A stretch of DNA of 45,790 nucleotides from an uncultured Eubacteriales bacterium. Its GTDB lineage: Bacteria > Bacillota > Clostridia > Oscillospirales > Oscillospiraceae. The first letter of the stretch is position 1, and the number at the start of each line of letters is the position of its first letter. Positions 19,250 to 28,203 of the stretch are shown in pieces. Below the pieces are notes generated by a model. It searched no databases. It had not been told where the DNA came from and saw nothing but the letters and a program-made list of their open reading frames with translations. The stretch is from NCBI GenBank assembly GCA_900543625.1, contig UQSF01000016.1:1-45790 (forward strand). Direction: 5' to 3'. The position numbers were made by a program, and so were the translations under genes.

Positions 19250-20524
19250 TTATTCGTCCTTGTCGGAAGCCGGATCGGGCTGCACGAGCACACGCTCGAC
19301 GCGGCGGCCGTCCATGGCCAGGACTGTAACGGTGAGATTTTCGTACCGGAAGCTGTCGCCCGGCTTCGGGAACGTGCCGAAGCGCTCGAGCGTCCAGCCG
19401 CCGACGGTGGCGCTGTCGGCGTCGTCCAGAGCGTCCTCATTCCAGCCGAGCAGCTCAAGAAAGTCCGAGATCGTCATGTCGCCGTCGAGCTCATATCCTC
19501 CGTCGGAACGTGCAACGACCTCGCGCTCGACCTCGTCGGTCTCATCCCAGATGTCGCCGACGAGCTCCTCGAGCACGTCCTCCATCGTGATGACGCCGAG
19601 CGTGCCGCCGTATTCATCCGTCACGACGGCGAGGTGCTTCTGCTCGCGGCGGAGCTTTGCCAGCACGTCGGGCAGGCGCGTGGTCTTGTAGACAAAGCAC
19701 GGCGGGATGAGCTGCGCACGCAGATCCTCCGGCCGGCCGTCCATCATGGCCTTGAAAAAGCGGTTGAGGTACAAAAATCCGATGATATTGTCCACACTGT
19801 CGGAGTAGACCGGCAGGCGGGAATACGTAGATTCGTCGATGACGCGCAGGATCTCGTCCCAGTCGTCGTCGATGTCGATGGCGACCATGTCGACGCGGGC
19901 GGTCATGGCCTCGCTCGCGCTGATGTCGGAAAAGTCGAGCGCGGAGCGCAGCAGCTCGCTGCGGTCCTCGTCGAGCACGTCCTCGTCCTCGGCAGTCTCG
20001 ATGATCGACTGCAGCTCCTGCGAGGCAGCCTCCTCCGGATCGCCGTCACCGGTGTCGCCGCGCAGCGGGCGCGTGATCAGGTGCACGAGACCGACCACGA
20101 GCCAGATCACGGGATAGAGCACGATCGACAGCGCGCGGATGACATAGGCATTGCGCAGGGCGATACCGTTGGCGTTTTGCTTGGCGACGATCTTCGGCAT
20201 CGTCTCGCCGAAGATGATGACCAGCAGCGTCAGCACGACCGTGGACACCCACGTCCACTGTTCGCCCGCGAGCAGGATCACGATCACGGAGCCGAGCGAC
20301 GACGAGGCGATGTTGACCAGATTGTTGCCGATGAGAATGGCGCTCAGGGCACGGTCGTAGTGGTCGAGGATGCCGACGGCTGCCTTGGCGCGGCGGCTGC
20401 CGTCCTCGGCGGCGTTTTCCAGCCGCAGACGGTTGGCCGACGAATACGACATCTCAGACGCGGAGAAGAACGCGGACAGTGCGATCAGCACGACGAGCGC
20501 AACAAAATACCACACGATGCTCAT
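19250..20524 (-). CDS. CNNM/HlyC-CorC family membrane protein (second of pair)
   Basis: A 424-residue protein with the CNNM architecture: an N-terminal DUF21 membrane domain with several helices and the conserved I-F-G-E-T-M-P-K motif, a tandem CBS pair (about 205-330, with S-R-L-P-V-Y-S-D-S-V-D-N-I-I-G and G-G-T-L-G-V-I-T-M-E-D-V-L-E-E-L-V-G) and a C-terminal CorC_HlyC domain (about 340-420). Family members are linked to Mg2+/Co2+ efflux or resistance; 'hemolysin' names are historical. Its ATG overlaps the stop of the upstream paralogue in ATGA (20521-20524), so translation is coupled and the two may form a heteromeric unit (inference). A strong terminator follows. Confidence 0.9.
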   Translation of the reverse strand: MSIVWYFVALVVLIALSAFFSASEMSYSSANRLRLENAAEDGSRRAKAAVGILDHYDRALSAILIGNNLVNIASSSLGSVIVILLAGEQWTWVSTVVLTLLVIIFGETMPKIVAKQNANGIALRNAYVIRALSIVLYPVIWLVVGLVHLITRPLRGDTGDGDPEEAASQELQSIIETAEDEDVLDEDRSELLRSALDFSDISASEAMTARVDMVAIDIDDDWDEILRVIDESTYSRLPVYSDSVDNIIGFLYLNRFFKAMMDGRPEDLRAQLIPPCFVYKTTRLPDVLAKLRREQKHLAVVTDEYGGTLGVITMEDVLEELVGDIWDETDEVEREVVARSDGGYELDGDMTISDFLELLGWNEDALDDADSATVGGWTLERFGTFPKPGDSFRYENLTVTVLAMDGRRVERVLVQPDPASDKDE

Positions 20525-21852
20525 GCCGGCTCGCCCCCTTTCTCCGGGGCGGCCTCTGCGGCCGCAGCCTCGTCCGGCTCCTCCGGCAGCAGGCGCACGA
20601 TGAGCTTGACGATGCGCTTCTGGCGCATATCGGAGATGCGCACGTCGAGCCGGTGATAGCGGAAGCCCTCCCGCTCGCGCGGGATGTAGGAAAACTGCTC
20701 ATATGTCCACTCGCCGAGCAGCTTGTAGCACAGCTCCTCGTCGTCCTCTGGGTCGGTGTAGTCGAGGCGGTCAAACACCTCGCCGACGGTCATCTCGGCA
20801 TCGACCTCATAGCGGCCGCCGCCGAGCGGCACGAACGACTCCTCAACGACGTCGTCCTCGTCCCAGATCTCGCCGACGAGCTCCTCAACGATGTCCTCCA
20901 CGGTGACGATGCCGAGCGTGCCGCCGTAGTTATCGGTGACGATGGCGAGATTTGCCTTGCGGCGGCTGAGCTCGGGCAGCACCTCGGCGATGAGCGTACT
21001 CTGGTGCACGAACACCGGCTCGTCGAGCAGCGGACGGATGTCCACGGCCTTGCCGCCGGCTTTGATGCAGGCCTTGATGTATTTGCGGATCTGCAGGATG
21101 CCGATGACATTGTCCACGCTGTCGGCGTACACGGGCAGGCGGCTGTGGCGCTGCTCGCGCACGTAGGCAAGGATCTCCTCCGGCGGGTCGTCCACATCCA
21201 CGGCGGCGACATCGACACGCGCCGTGATGACGCTCTCGACCGGCACCTCGGCAAACGAGAGTGCCGAGCTCATGAGCTCGCCGCGCTCGGCGGTCAGCTC
21301 TCCGTCGTCGGTCATGTTCTCGATGATATCGGCCAGCTCATCCTCCGTCACGGTCACGGCGGGCTCGCCGCGGATGCAGCGGGCGGCAGCGTTGCCGATG
21401 GCGGTGAGCAGCACGGACAGGGGCTGAAAGAGCACCATGAAAAACCGCAGCGAACGCGCCGTGGCCATGGCCAGACGCTCTGCGTATTTCTTGGCGATGC
21501 TTTTCGGCAGCATCTCCCCGGCGAAGAACACGACCACGGTCGTGACCAACGTCGCGGCGGTGACCGCCCACATGCCCCACACCCGCTGCACGGCCACGGT
21601 CACGATCGTCGCGATCGTCAGGTGCAGGATGTTCGTGCCGATCAGCAGCGTCGTGATCGCCTGATCGAAGTGATCGAGCACGTACAGCGCCTGACCGGCG
21701 CGGCGGTTGCCGTGGTCAGCGGCGGCTTTGAGCCGGATGCGGCTCGCGGATGAAAAGGCTGTCTCCATGATGGCGAAATAGGCCGCACCAAGGAGCAGCA
21801 CGATGATAACAGGCAAAAGATTCCATAAATCCTGCTTAGGGCCAGCGTCCAT
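20521..21852 (-). CDS. CNNM/HlyC-CorC family membrane protein (first of pair)
   Basis: A 443-residue paralogue of the next gene with the same layout: an N-terminal hydrophobic DUF21 domain (with A-G-E-M-L-P-K-S-I-A-K), two CBS motifs (S-R-L-P-V-Y-A-D-S-V-D-N-V-I-G and G-G-T-L-G-I-V-T-V-E-D-I-V-E-E-L-V-G) and a CorC_HlyC domain. The C-terminal tail is Glu/Ala-rich (residues about 430-443). Expected to sit in the cytoplasmic membrane with CBS domains sensing nucleotides inside. AGGAG lies 14 bases before the ATG, which is long. Its promoter (21925-21953) overlaps the 3' end of dnaE. Two CNNM genes in tandem probably arose by duplication. Confidence 0.9.
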   Translation of the reverse strand: MDAGPKQDLWNLLPVIIVLLLGAAYFAIMETAFSSASRIRLKAAADHGNRRAGQALYVLDHFDQAITTLLIGTNILHLTIATIVTVAVQRVWGMWAVTAATLVTTVVVFFAGEMLPKSIAKKYAERLAMATARSLRFFMVLFQPLSVLLTAIGNAAARCIRGEPAVTVTEDELADIIENMTDDGELTAERGELMSSALSFAEVPVESVITARVDVAAVDVDDPPEEILAYVREQRHSRLPVYADSVDNVIGILQIRKYIKACIKAGGKAVDIRPLLDEPVFVHQSTLIAEVLPELSRRKANLAIVTDNYGGTLGIVTVEDIVEELVGEIWDEDDVVEESFVPLGGGRYEVDAEMTVGEVFDRLDYTDPEDDEELCYKLLGEWTYEQFSYIPREREGFRYHRLDVRISDMRQKRIVKLIVRLLPEEPDEAAAAEAAPEKGGEPA

Positions 21853-21881
21853 TGCGGATCATCACACTCCTGAGTTGTCTC

Positions 21882-21909
21882 CCCGCCCGGTGCCTATCCG
21901 GGGGCGGGA
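21882..21909 (-). other. Imperfect GC-rich hairpin in the CNNM leader
   Basis: CCCGCC/GGCGGG-type arms with a bulge around the loop at 21891-21898. No T run follows on either strand, so it is not a standard terminator. It lies in the 5' leader downstream of the promoter at 21925-21953. Confidence 0.4.
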
Positions 21910-21924
21910 AATAAATTAGCGATT

Positions 21925-21953
21925 AGTATACCATATAATGCCCGCCGCGTCAA
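21925..21953 (-). promoter_or_regulatory. Sigma-A promoter for the CNNM pair, embedded in the end of dnaE
   Basis: On the minus strand: TTGACG (21953-21948), 17-bp spacer, TATACT (21930-21925), with a TGG just before the -10. The -35 box covers the dnaE stop region. Confidence 0.78.
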
Positions 21954-24900
21954 CGCGTTTTCTCCTCCGTGACGGCGACGTTTCCCTGCCCCGCGAGGGA
22001 TCGCAGCTCCTCGACGAGCGCAGGATGCACGCAGCAGCGCGCAGCGGCGCGACGGCCTGTGTCCTCAAAGACGAGCACGAGCTGCTCGTCGCCGGGGAAC
22101 ATTTGCAGGATCAGCTCGATGCGCCTGACGGCCGGGTGCTCCTTATCCGGCAGCCGCACCCAGAGCCGGTGCCGCGGCGGTGCCTCGGGCCGGGGCGGCG
22201 GGTCGCGGCGCGGCTGCGCACACAGCTTCTCGAGCCCCTGCTCGCTGAGCGGCAGGACCTGATCCGCCACGAGCTGAGGGTCGGATTCGTCGCGCGTCGA
22301 GATGCGCCCCGAGACGAACAGCGCGGGCGTCTCCTGCGCGAGCAGGTCGCGGCAGGCATCAAGCGCAGGTGAAAAGACGATGACCTCCATGCTGCCGCTG
22401 TCGTCCTCGAGCTGGAGGTAGGCCATGCGCGTATTCTTGCGCGTGGCGCGCTCGCGGCTGGCGGTACAGATGCCGGCGATGACCACACGCTGCCCGTCGC
22501 GGTAGCGGTGCGGGGCGGCATCCGGCGCGTGAAAGCTCGCCAGAATGTCGCCCATGGGCGCGGCCTTCGCCTGCTGCGCAAGGGCACGGTACGCATCCAT
22601 CGGGTGGCCGGTGAGATAGAGACCGGTGGTCTCGCGCTCCATGGCCATGAGCTCGGCGCGGGTGAACTCCTCCACGTCCGGCAGCACGAGCTGCGTCGTG
22701 TCGGCAGGTTCTCCCCCGTCATCCGGCGTGCTGAAGAGGTTCATCTGACCGGTGAGGTTCATGCGGCTCTCGCTCGCGGCGCCGCCCAGCACGCGGTCGA
22801 CCGACTGCATGAGCGCCTTGCGCTTATAGCCCATGCGGTCAAAGCAGCCGGCGCGGATGAGGCTCTCGGCGGCACGGCGGTTGAGATCGTGTCCGTTCAT
22901 GCGGCGGCAGAATTCGTCAAACGCCGTGAACGGTCCGCCGATCTCCCGCTCGCGCATGAGCGCCTGAATGAGTCCGCGCCCCACGCCCTTGATGGCCACG
23001 AGTCCAAAGCGCAGGTCGCCGTTTTCCACGGTGAAGTCGGCGTCGGACGCGTTGATGTCCGGCGGCAGCAGGCGGATGCCGAGCTCGCGGCACTCGGCGA
23101 TGTACTCCGTGACCTTCGGTGTGTTGTCGAGCACGGAGGTCAGCAGCGCCGCCATGTATTCGTGCGGGTAGTTACGCTTCATATACGCCGTGCGGTAGGA
23201 CACGATGGCGTAGGATACCGCGTGCGCCTTGTTGAAGGCATAGCTTGCAAAGGCAAGGATCTCGTCATAGATCGCGTTGGCGGTCTGCTCGGGCACGCCC
23301 CTGGCCACCGCACCGGGAATGCTCCGCGCCGGGTCGCCGTGCACGAAGGCGGCGCGCTCGGCCGTGATGACGGCCTCTTTTTTCTTTGACATGGCGCGGC
23401 GGATCATGTCCGCCTGACCGAGCGAGAACCCGGCCAGCTGCCGGAAGATCTCGATGACCTGCTCCTGATAGACGATGCAGCCGTAGGTCACGGCGAGGAT
23501 CGGCTCGAGCAGGGGGTGCTGATACGTGATGCGCTCCGGGTGCGCCGAGCAGGCGAGAAAGCGCGGGATGCTCTCCATCGGGCCCGGGCGGTAGAGCGCG
23601 ATGACGGCGGTGATGTCCTCGATGCTGCGCGGACGCAGCCCGATGCACACGGAGGTAATGCCCGCGCTCTCGAGCTGGAACACGCCGACGGTGCGCCCGG
23701 CGGCGAGCATATCAAACGTCTTCTTATCGTCGAGCGGGATGCGCTCGACCTGAAAATCCGGCACGCGGCGGCGCACGCGGCGCGCCGCGTCCTCGAGCAC
23801 GGTGAGGTTGCGCAGGCCGAGAAAGTCCATCTTCAGCAGACCGAGCTCCTCGAGCGTCGTCATCTGATACTGGCACACGAGCGCGCCGTCATTGCTCGCC
23901 AGCGGCACATAGGCGTACACCGGCTGCTCGGTGATGACCACGCCCGCCGCGTGCGTCGACGCGTGGCGCGGCATACCCTCGATGGCGCGGGCGGTGTCGA
24001 TGAGCCGGTGCAGCCGCTCGTCGCCGTCATACATCGCGCGCAGAGGCTTCGACTGCTGCAGCGCCTCGTCGAGCGTGGTGTTGATGCCGCCGGGGATGGC
24101 CTTGGCCACGGCGTCGGTCTCGGCGTAGGTCAGGTTCATGACCCTGCCGACGTCGCGCACGGCGGCGCGCGCCGCCATCGTGCCGAAGGTGACGATCTGC
24201 GCCACGTGGTCGGCGCCGTATTTGCGGATGACGTAGTCGATCACTTCCCCGCGCCGCAGCACGCAGAAGTCCACGTCGATATCCGGCATGCTCACACGCT
24301 CGGGGTTGAGAAAGCGCTCGAAGTAGAGGTTATACTGCACGGGGTCAACGTCCGTGATGCCGAGGCAGTAGGACACGACGCTCCCGGCTGCGCTGCCGCG
24401 CCCGGGACCGACGGGGATGCGCTGGCGCTTGGCGTAGCCGATGAAATCGCTGACGATGAGAAAATAGTCCACAAAGCCCATGCGCCGGATCATATCGAGC
24501 TCATACTCCATGCGCCCGTGCACCTCCGGCCGGTCGCCGTAGCGGCGGGTAAAGCCGCGCTCGCACAACTTTGTGAGATAGGCGTCGGAGTCCGTCTCCC
24601 CCTCCGGGAGCAGAAAACGCGGCAGGTGGTAGTGCCCGAAGGTGAAATCGAACCGGCAGCGGTCTGCGATGCGCTGCGTGTTTTCCACAGCGTCCGGATA
24701 TTCGTCAAAGAGCGCGCGCATCTCCGCCTCGCTCTTGAGGTAAAATTCGTCGTTTGGAAAGCGCAGCCGGTCGGGGCTGTCGAGCGTCTGCCCGGTCTGG
24801 ATGCACAGCAGCACGTCCTGATCGTAGGCATCCTGCTTTTTGATATAATGCACGTCGTTCGTCGCCGCGAGGGGGATGCCCGTCTCGCGGTGGATGCGCA

Positions 24901-25468
24901 GCAGCGCCGCGCGCACGCGCGCCTCATCGGTCATGCGGTGGTTTTGCAGCTCAAGGTAGAAGTTCCCCTCGCCGAACAGCGCCTGCAGCTCCACGGCGCG
25001 CGCCTTGGCAGCCTCATAATCGCCGCGCAGGATCGCGCGCGGAATGTCACCCGCGACGCAGCCGCTCAGACAGATGAGCCCCTCGGCATGCGCACGCAGC
25101 AGCGGCCAGTCGATGCGCGGCTTGCCGTAAAACCCGCGCTCGAACGCCGCCGACACGAGATAGCACAGATTGTGGTAGCCCGTCTCGTCGCGGCAGAGCA
25201 GCACAAGGTGCGTATACGCATCGTCCACACCGTGGACGCGGTCGGTCATGCCGCGCGGGGCGACATAGACCTCGCAGCCGATGATCGGCCGGATGCCGGC
25301 AGCCACGGCCGCCTTGTAAAAAGCGACCGCGCCGTACATGACACCGTGGTCGGTGATCGCCAGCGCGGTCTGCCCCAGCTCTTTGGCGCGCTCGACGAGC
25401 GGCCCGATGCGGCAGGCGCCGTCGAGCAGGCTGTATTCACTATGTACGTGCAGATGTGCAAACCCCAT
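21950..25468 (-). CDS. dnaE: DNA polymerase III alpha subunit DnaE
   Basis: A complete 1172-residue C-family replicative polymerase. It begins with the PHP domain (H-L-H-V-H at 5-9, T-D-H near 40), continues into the palm with G-P-G-R-G-S-A-A-G and the catalytic acidic motif P-D-I-D-V-D-F (395-401), then fingers with helix-hairpin-helix, and an OB-fold near residues 960-1060. No 3'-5' exonuclease insertion is present, so this is DnaE-type rather than PolC. Firmicutes usually carry both, with DnaE extending primers. AAGGA precedes ATG 25468, 12 bp after whiA. No terminator separates it from the CNNM pair downstream, so read-through is possible. Confidence 0.96.
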   Translation of the reverse strand: MGFAHLHVHSEYSLLDGACRIGPLVERAKELGQTALAITDHGVMYGAVAFYKAAVAAGIRPIIGCEVYVAPRGMTDRVHGVDDAYTHLVLLCRDETGYHNLCYLVSAAFERGFYGKPRIDWPLLRAHAEGLICLSGCVAGDIPRAILRGDYEAAKARAVELQALFGEGNFYLELQNHRMTDEARVRAALLRIHRETGIPLAATNDVHYIKKQDAYDQDVLLCIQTGQTLDSPDRLRFPNDEFYLKSEAEMRALFDEYPDAVENTQRIADRCRFDFTFGHYHLPRFLLPEGETDSDAYLTKLCERGFTRRYGDRPEVHGRMEYELDMIRRMGFVDYFLIVSDFIGYAKRQRIPVGPGRGSAAGSVVSYCLGITDVDPVQYNLYFERFLNPERVSMPDIDVDFCVLRRGEVIDYVIRKYGADHVAQIVTFGTMAARAAVRDVGRVMNLTYAETDAVAKAIPGGINTTLDEALQQSKPLRAMYDGDERLHRLIDTARAIEGMPRHASTHAAGVVITEQPVYAYVPLASNDGALVCQYQMTTLEELGLLKMDFLGLRNLTVLEDAARRVRRRVPDFQVERIPLDDKKTFDMLAAGRTVGVFQLESAGITSVCIGLRPRSIEDITAVIALYRPGPMESIPRFLACSAHPERITYQHPLLEPILAVTYGCIVYQEQVIEIFRQLAGFSLGQADMIRRAMSKKKEAVITAERAAFVHGDPARSIPGAVARGVPEQTANAIYDEILAFASYAFNKAHAVSYAIVSYRTAYMKRNYPHEYMAALLTSVLDNTPKVTEYIAECRELGIRLLPPDINASDADFTVENGDLRFGLVAIKGVGRGLIQALMREREIGGPFTAFDEFCRRMNGHDLNRRAAESLIRAGCFDRMGYKRKALMQSVDRVLGGAASESRMNLTGQMNLFSTPDDGGEPADTTQLVLPDVEEFTRAELMAMERETTGLYLTGHPMDAYRALAQQAKAAPMGDILASFHAPDAAPHRYRDGQRVVIAGICTASRERATRKNTRMAYLQLEDDSGSMEVIVFSPALDACRDLLAQETPALFVSGRISTRDESDPQLVADQVLPLSEQGLEKLCAQPRRDPPPRPEAPPRHRLWVRLPDKEHPAVRRIELILQMFPGDEQLVLVFEDTGRRAAARCCVHPALVEELRSLAGQGNVAVTEEKTR

Positions 25469-25480
25469 CGTGCGTTCCTT

Positions 25481-26380
25481 TCAGTCGTCCATGTGAAATT
25501 CCATGAGTTTTTTCAGCCGGTAGTTCAGACAGCTCTTCGTCACCGGCGGATACGAGAGCATGGCGAGGTCGGCAAGGCTGGCCTCGGGATTGGCAATGCG
25601 CAGCAGCGCCGCGCTCTGCAGCTTTTCCGGCAGCACGTCGAGCCCGTAATCGCGCTCGATGCGGCGGATGGCATCGATCTGCTCCTGCGCCGCGGCGACG
25701 ACCTTGTCGGCGTTGGCGGTGTCGCAGTTGACCTTGCGGTTGATGGAGTTGTTCATGGACTTCTCCACCTTGGCAGACATGATGTCCATGGCGGCGCAGG
25801 GCGCGCCGATCTTGGTCAGAAAGTCCTCGATGGCCTCGGACTTTTTAAAATAGAGCACGGTGTTGGCGCCGCGGTCGATGCTGCGCGCGGCAAAGCCCAG
25901 CTCCGTGAGCAGGGCGGCCGCCTCGCGGCTGACGCTCGCGTGCGCCGTGATGAGCTCAAGGTGGTAGTTCTTGCTCGGGTCTGTGACGCTGCCGCCGGCG
26001 AGAAACGCGCCCCGCAGGAACGACGCCCTGCAGCAGTCGCTTTCCAGCACGCCGAGGTTGATGTGGTGCGCGACCGTGCGCGACAGATCCGCGCCGAAGG
26101 CGGCGAACACCGTCTCGATGGCAGCGCGGTCGGTGATGGTCAGCACATGGCGGCCGCCGGCCTTTTCCGTGACCGGGAGCACAAAATGCGCACCGAATGC
26201 GCGCCGAAACAGCTTCGGCAGCCGCTCGGCAAAGGCGCCGCACGCCGTCACGATGCGGATCTCCCGCGTCGTGAACGTGTGGCAGTACAGCAGCACGCCA
26301 TAGGCCTCGGCCACGGCGCAGCAATGGCGGCTGAGCGGCACGCGGCACAGCTCGTTTTTCACTTCGGTTGCAAAGGACAT
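25481..26380 (-). CDS. whiA: DNA-binding protein WhiA
   Basis: A 299-residue protein with an N-terminal LAGLIDADG-homing-endonuclease-like region (about 1-190: S-F-A-T-E-V-K-N-E-L, R-G-A-F-L-A-G-G-S-V, Y-H-L-E) and a C-terminal helix-turn-helix (S-L-A-D-L-A-M-L and N-Y-R-L-K-K-L). In Streptomyces WhiA controls sporulation genes; in Bacillus it influences chromosome segregation and division. GGAGG lies 7 bases before ATG 26380. It is 13 bp downstream of rapZ and 12 bp upstream of dnaE. The intervening gene yvcK/mgfK, normally between rapZ and whiA, is absent. Confidence 0.93.
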   Translation of the reverse strand: MSFATEVKNELCRVPLSRHCCAVAEAYGVLLYCHTFTTREIRIVTACGAFAERLPKLFRRAFGAHFVLPVTEKAGGRHVLTITDRAAIETVFAAFGADLSRTVAHHINLGVLESDCCRASFLRGAFLAGGSVTDPSKNYHLELITAHASVSREAAALLTELGFAARSIDRGANTVLYFKKSEAIEDFLTKIGAPCAAMDIMSAKVEKSMNNSINRKVNCDTANADKVVAAAQEQIDAIRRIERDYGLDVLPEKLQSAALLRIANPEASLADLAMLSYPPVTKSCLNYRLKKLMEFHMDD

Positions 26381-26393
26381 GGTGCGCCTCCGC

Positions 26394-27257
26394 TCAGGTT
26401 CTCGGGAAGTCCCGGTTGCGCAGACGGACGTTCGCGTCGCGCGCGGCGAGATAATCCGTCAGCGCCTTGGCCACGGCCACGCTGCGGTGCTGGCCGCCGG
26501 TGCAGCCGATGCCGATCGTGAGCGCATAGCGTCCCTCGGCAGCGTACTGCGGCAGGAGAAAGTCGATCATGCCGGTGAGCTTTTCGAGAAAACGCTGCGC
26601 CACGTCGCTGCGCAGGACATATTCCCGCACCTCGTCGTCCATGCCGCTGAGCGGCCGGAGCTTTTCCACATAATACGGGTTGGGCAGAAAGCGCACGTCA
26701 AACACCAGATCGGCGTCGATCGGGATGCCGTACTTGAAGCCGAAGGCCACGACATTGATGAGGATATCGCGCCGCGTGCCGCCGTCGACAAAGATCTCAC
26801 AGATGCGCTTTTGCAGCATCGAGAGCGTGAGGCCCGTGGTGTTGATGACATAGTCTGCGCGCTCGCGCACGGGGGCGAGCAGCTCGCTCTCGCGGCGCAC
26901 GGCCTCCGGCAGGGAGCAGCGGCTCTCGGCCTGCAGCGGGTGCGGGCGGCGCGACTCCTTATAGCGGCGCACGATGGCGCTCTCCGACGCCTCAACGAAC
27001 AGAATGCGGTAATCCACGCCCATGTCCGCAAGCTCGCCAAGCGCGTCAAAGAGCTCGGTGAAGCTCTCCTGACTGCGGATATCCGTCACGAGTGCGACCT
27101 TTTCATACCGGCCGCGCGTGGCGAGGCAGAGCTCGGCAAACTTCGTCAGCAGTGCCGTGGGCATATTGTCCACGCAGTAAAAATCCAGATCCTCCAGCAC
27201 GTCGGCCGCGCGGCTCTTGCCGCCGCCGGACAGCCCAGATACGATCAGAAATTCCAT
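26394..27257 (-). CDS. rapZ: RNase adapter/nucleotide-binding protein RapZ (YvcJ)
   Basis: A 287-residue P-loop protein. The Walker A motif G-L-S-G-G-G-K-S is at residues 8-15, followed by the family hallmark A-D-V-L-E-D-L-D-F-Y-C-V-D-N-M-P. The C-terminal domain has the conserved I-G-C-T-G-G-Q-H-R-S-V. In E. coli RapZ presents a small RNA to RNase E to control GlmS; in Bacillus, YvcJ is a nucleotide-hydrolysing protein linked to competence. Start ATG 27257 lies just 4 bases after the murB stop, with a purine-rich GGGGGTGAT leader. Operon with hprK, murB and whiA, linking cell-wall precursors and carbon control. Confidence 0.94.
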   Translation of the reverse strand: MEFLIVSGLSGGGKSRAADVLEDLDFYCVDNMPTALLTKFAELCLATRGRYEKVALVTDIRSQESFTELFDALGELADMGVDYRILFVEASESAIVRRYKESRRPHPLQAESRCSLPEAVRRESELLAPVRERADYVINTTGLTLSMLQKRICEIFVDGGTRRDILINVVAFGFKYGIPIDADLVFDVRFLPNPYYVEKLRPLSGMDDEVREYVLRSDVAQRFLEKLTGMIDFLLPQYAAEGRYALTIGIGCTGGQHRSVAVAKALTDYLAARDANVRLRNRDFPRT

Positions 27258-27261
27258 CCCA

Positions 27262-28179
27262 TCACCCCCGGATGATCTTCACTTCCGGCTCGAGCTCCAC
27301 GCCGGACGTGCGCAGCACCGCGCTGCGGACATCGTCCATAAGCCGCAGCACATCGTCAAACGTGGCGCCGCCGCGGTTGACGACAAAGCCCGCGTGCTTT
27401 TCGCTCACCTGCGCGCCGCCGACTGTGTAGCCCTTGAGCCCGGCCTGATCGATGAGTGCGGCGGCATAGCCACCCACCGGTCGCTTGAACGTGCTGCCGG
27501 CGCTCGGCAGGTCGAGCGGCTGTCTGCTGCGGCGGCGCTCGCTCAGGTCGCGCATACGCGCCTGAATGTCCGCCGGGGCGCCCGGCGTGAGCGCAAGCGT
27601 GCTGCCGAGCAGGACGCAGTCCGTGTCGGAAAACGCGCTGTGGCGGTAGCCAAAGTCATGCGCGCTGCCGTGCGCCTCACACAGGCGCAGCTCTCCGTCG
27701 AGGTAGCGCGTCGAGACGACGACGTCCTTCATCTCGCCGCCGTAAGCGCCCGCGTTCATCGACACCGCGCCGCCCAGCGACCCGGGGATGCCGTGCGCAA
27801 ACTCCAGCCCCGCAAGACCGCAGCCGAGCGCCGCCTGCGCCAGCCGCGCGAGCGGGATGCCCGCGCCCGCGCTCAGATGCGTCGCATCCGGCTGCGTGAC
27901 GGCGGCCATGTTGTCGCCCATCTGCACGACGATGCGCTCGAGCGCGCCGTCGGTGATGAGCAGGTTCGTGCCGTTGCCGATGATGAGCGGCTGCGCGCCG
28001 CCGCCGCGCACGATGCGGCACACGGCCGCCGTCTCCTCCGCGGACGCGGGGCGCACCAGCGCACGCGCCGGTCCGCCGATGCGAAACGAGCAGTGCGCGC
28101 GCATCGGTTCGTGTTCCAATATCTCCAGTCCCGGACACTGCGTGCGCAGCGCCCGGACGATGAGATCCAAATTTGCCAT
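27262..28179 (-). CDS. murB: UDP-N-acetylenolpyruvoylglucosamine reductase
   Basis: MurB reduces UDP-GlcNAc-enolpyruvate to UDP-MurNAc, an early step of peptidoglycan synthesis, using FAD and NADPH. The 305-residue product has the FAD-binding S-F-R-I-G-G-P-A and I-I-G-N-G-T-N-L-L segments, G-I-P-G-S-L-G-G-A-V-S-M-N-A-G-A-Y-G, Y-R-H-S-A-F and the late P-S-A-G-S-T-F-K-R-P substrate motif. Size and motifs match the type II MurB of Firmicutes. ATG 28179 is 24 bp downstream of hprK. The stop is 4 bp before rapZ. It is cytosolic. Confidence 0.95.
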   Translation of the reverse strand: MANLDLIVRALRTQCPGLEILEHEPMRAHCSFRIGGPARALVRPASAEETAAVCRIVRGGGAQPLIIGNGTNLLITDGALERIVVQMGDNMAAVTQPDATHLSAGAGIPLARLAQAALGCGLAGLEFAHGIPGSLGGAVSMNAGAYGGEMKDVVVSTRYLDGELRLCEAHGSAHDFGYRHSAFSDTDCVLLGSTLALTPGAPADIQARMRDLSERRRSRQPLDLPSAGSTFKRPVGGYAAALIDQAGLKGYTVGGAQVSEKHAGFVVNRGGATFDDVLRLMDDVRSAVLRTSGVELEPEVKIIRG

Positions 28180-28203
28180 AGTGTTCGTTCTATCCTTTCC
28201 GGG

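Noticed and set aside
21882..21909. GC-rich hairpin as terminator of the dnaE operon
   Set aside because: No T run on the minus strand and it lies downstream of a clear promoter for the next genes; kept as a leader hairpin only.
23516..26521. Very long open frame on the plus strand opposite dnaE and whiA
   Set aside because: Low-complexity His/Arg/Ala-rich translation with no family features; it mirrors the GC-biased codons of the real genes. The same applies to long antisense frames at 1021-2805 and 2851-4728.
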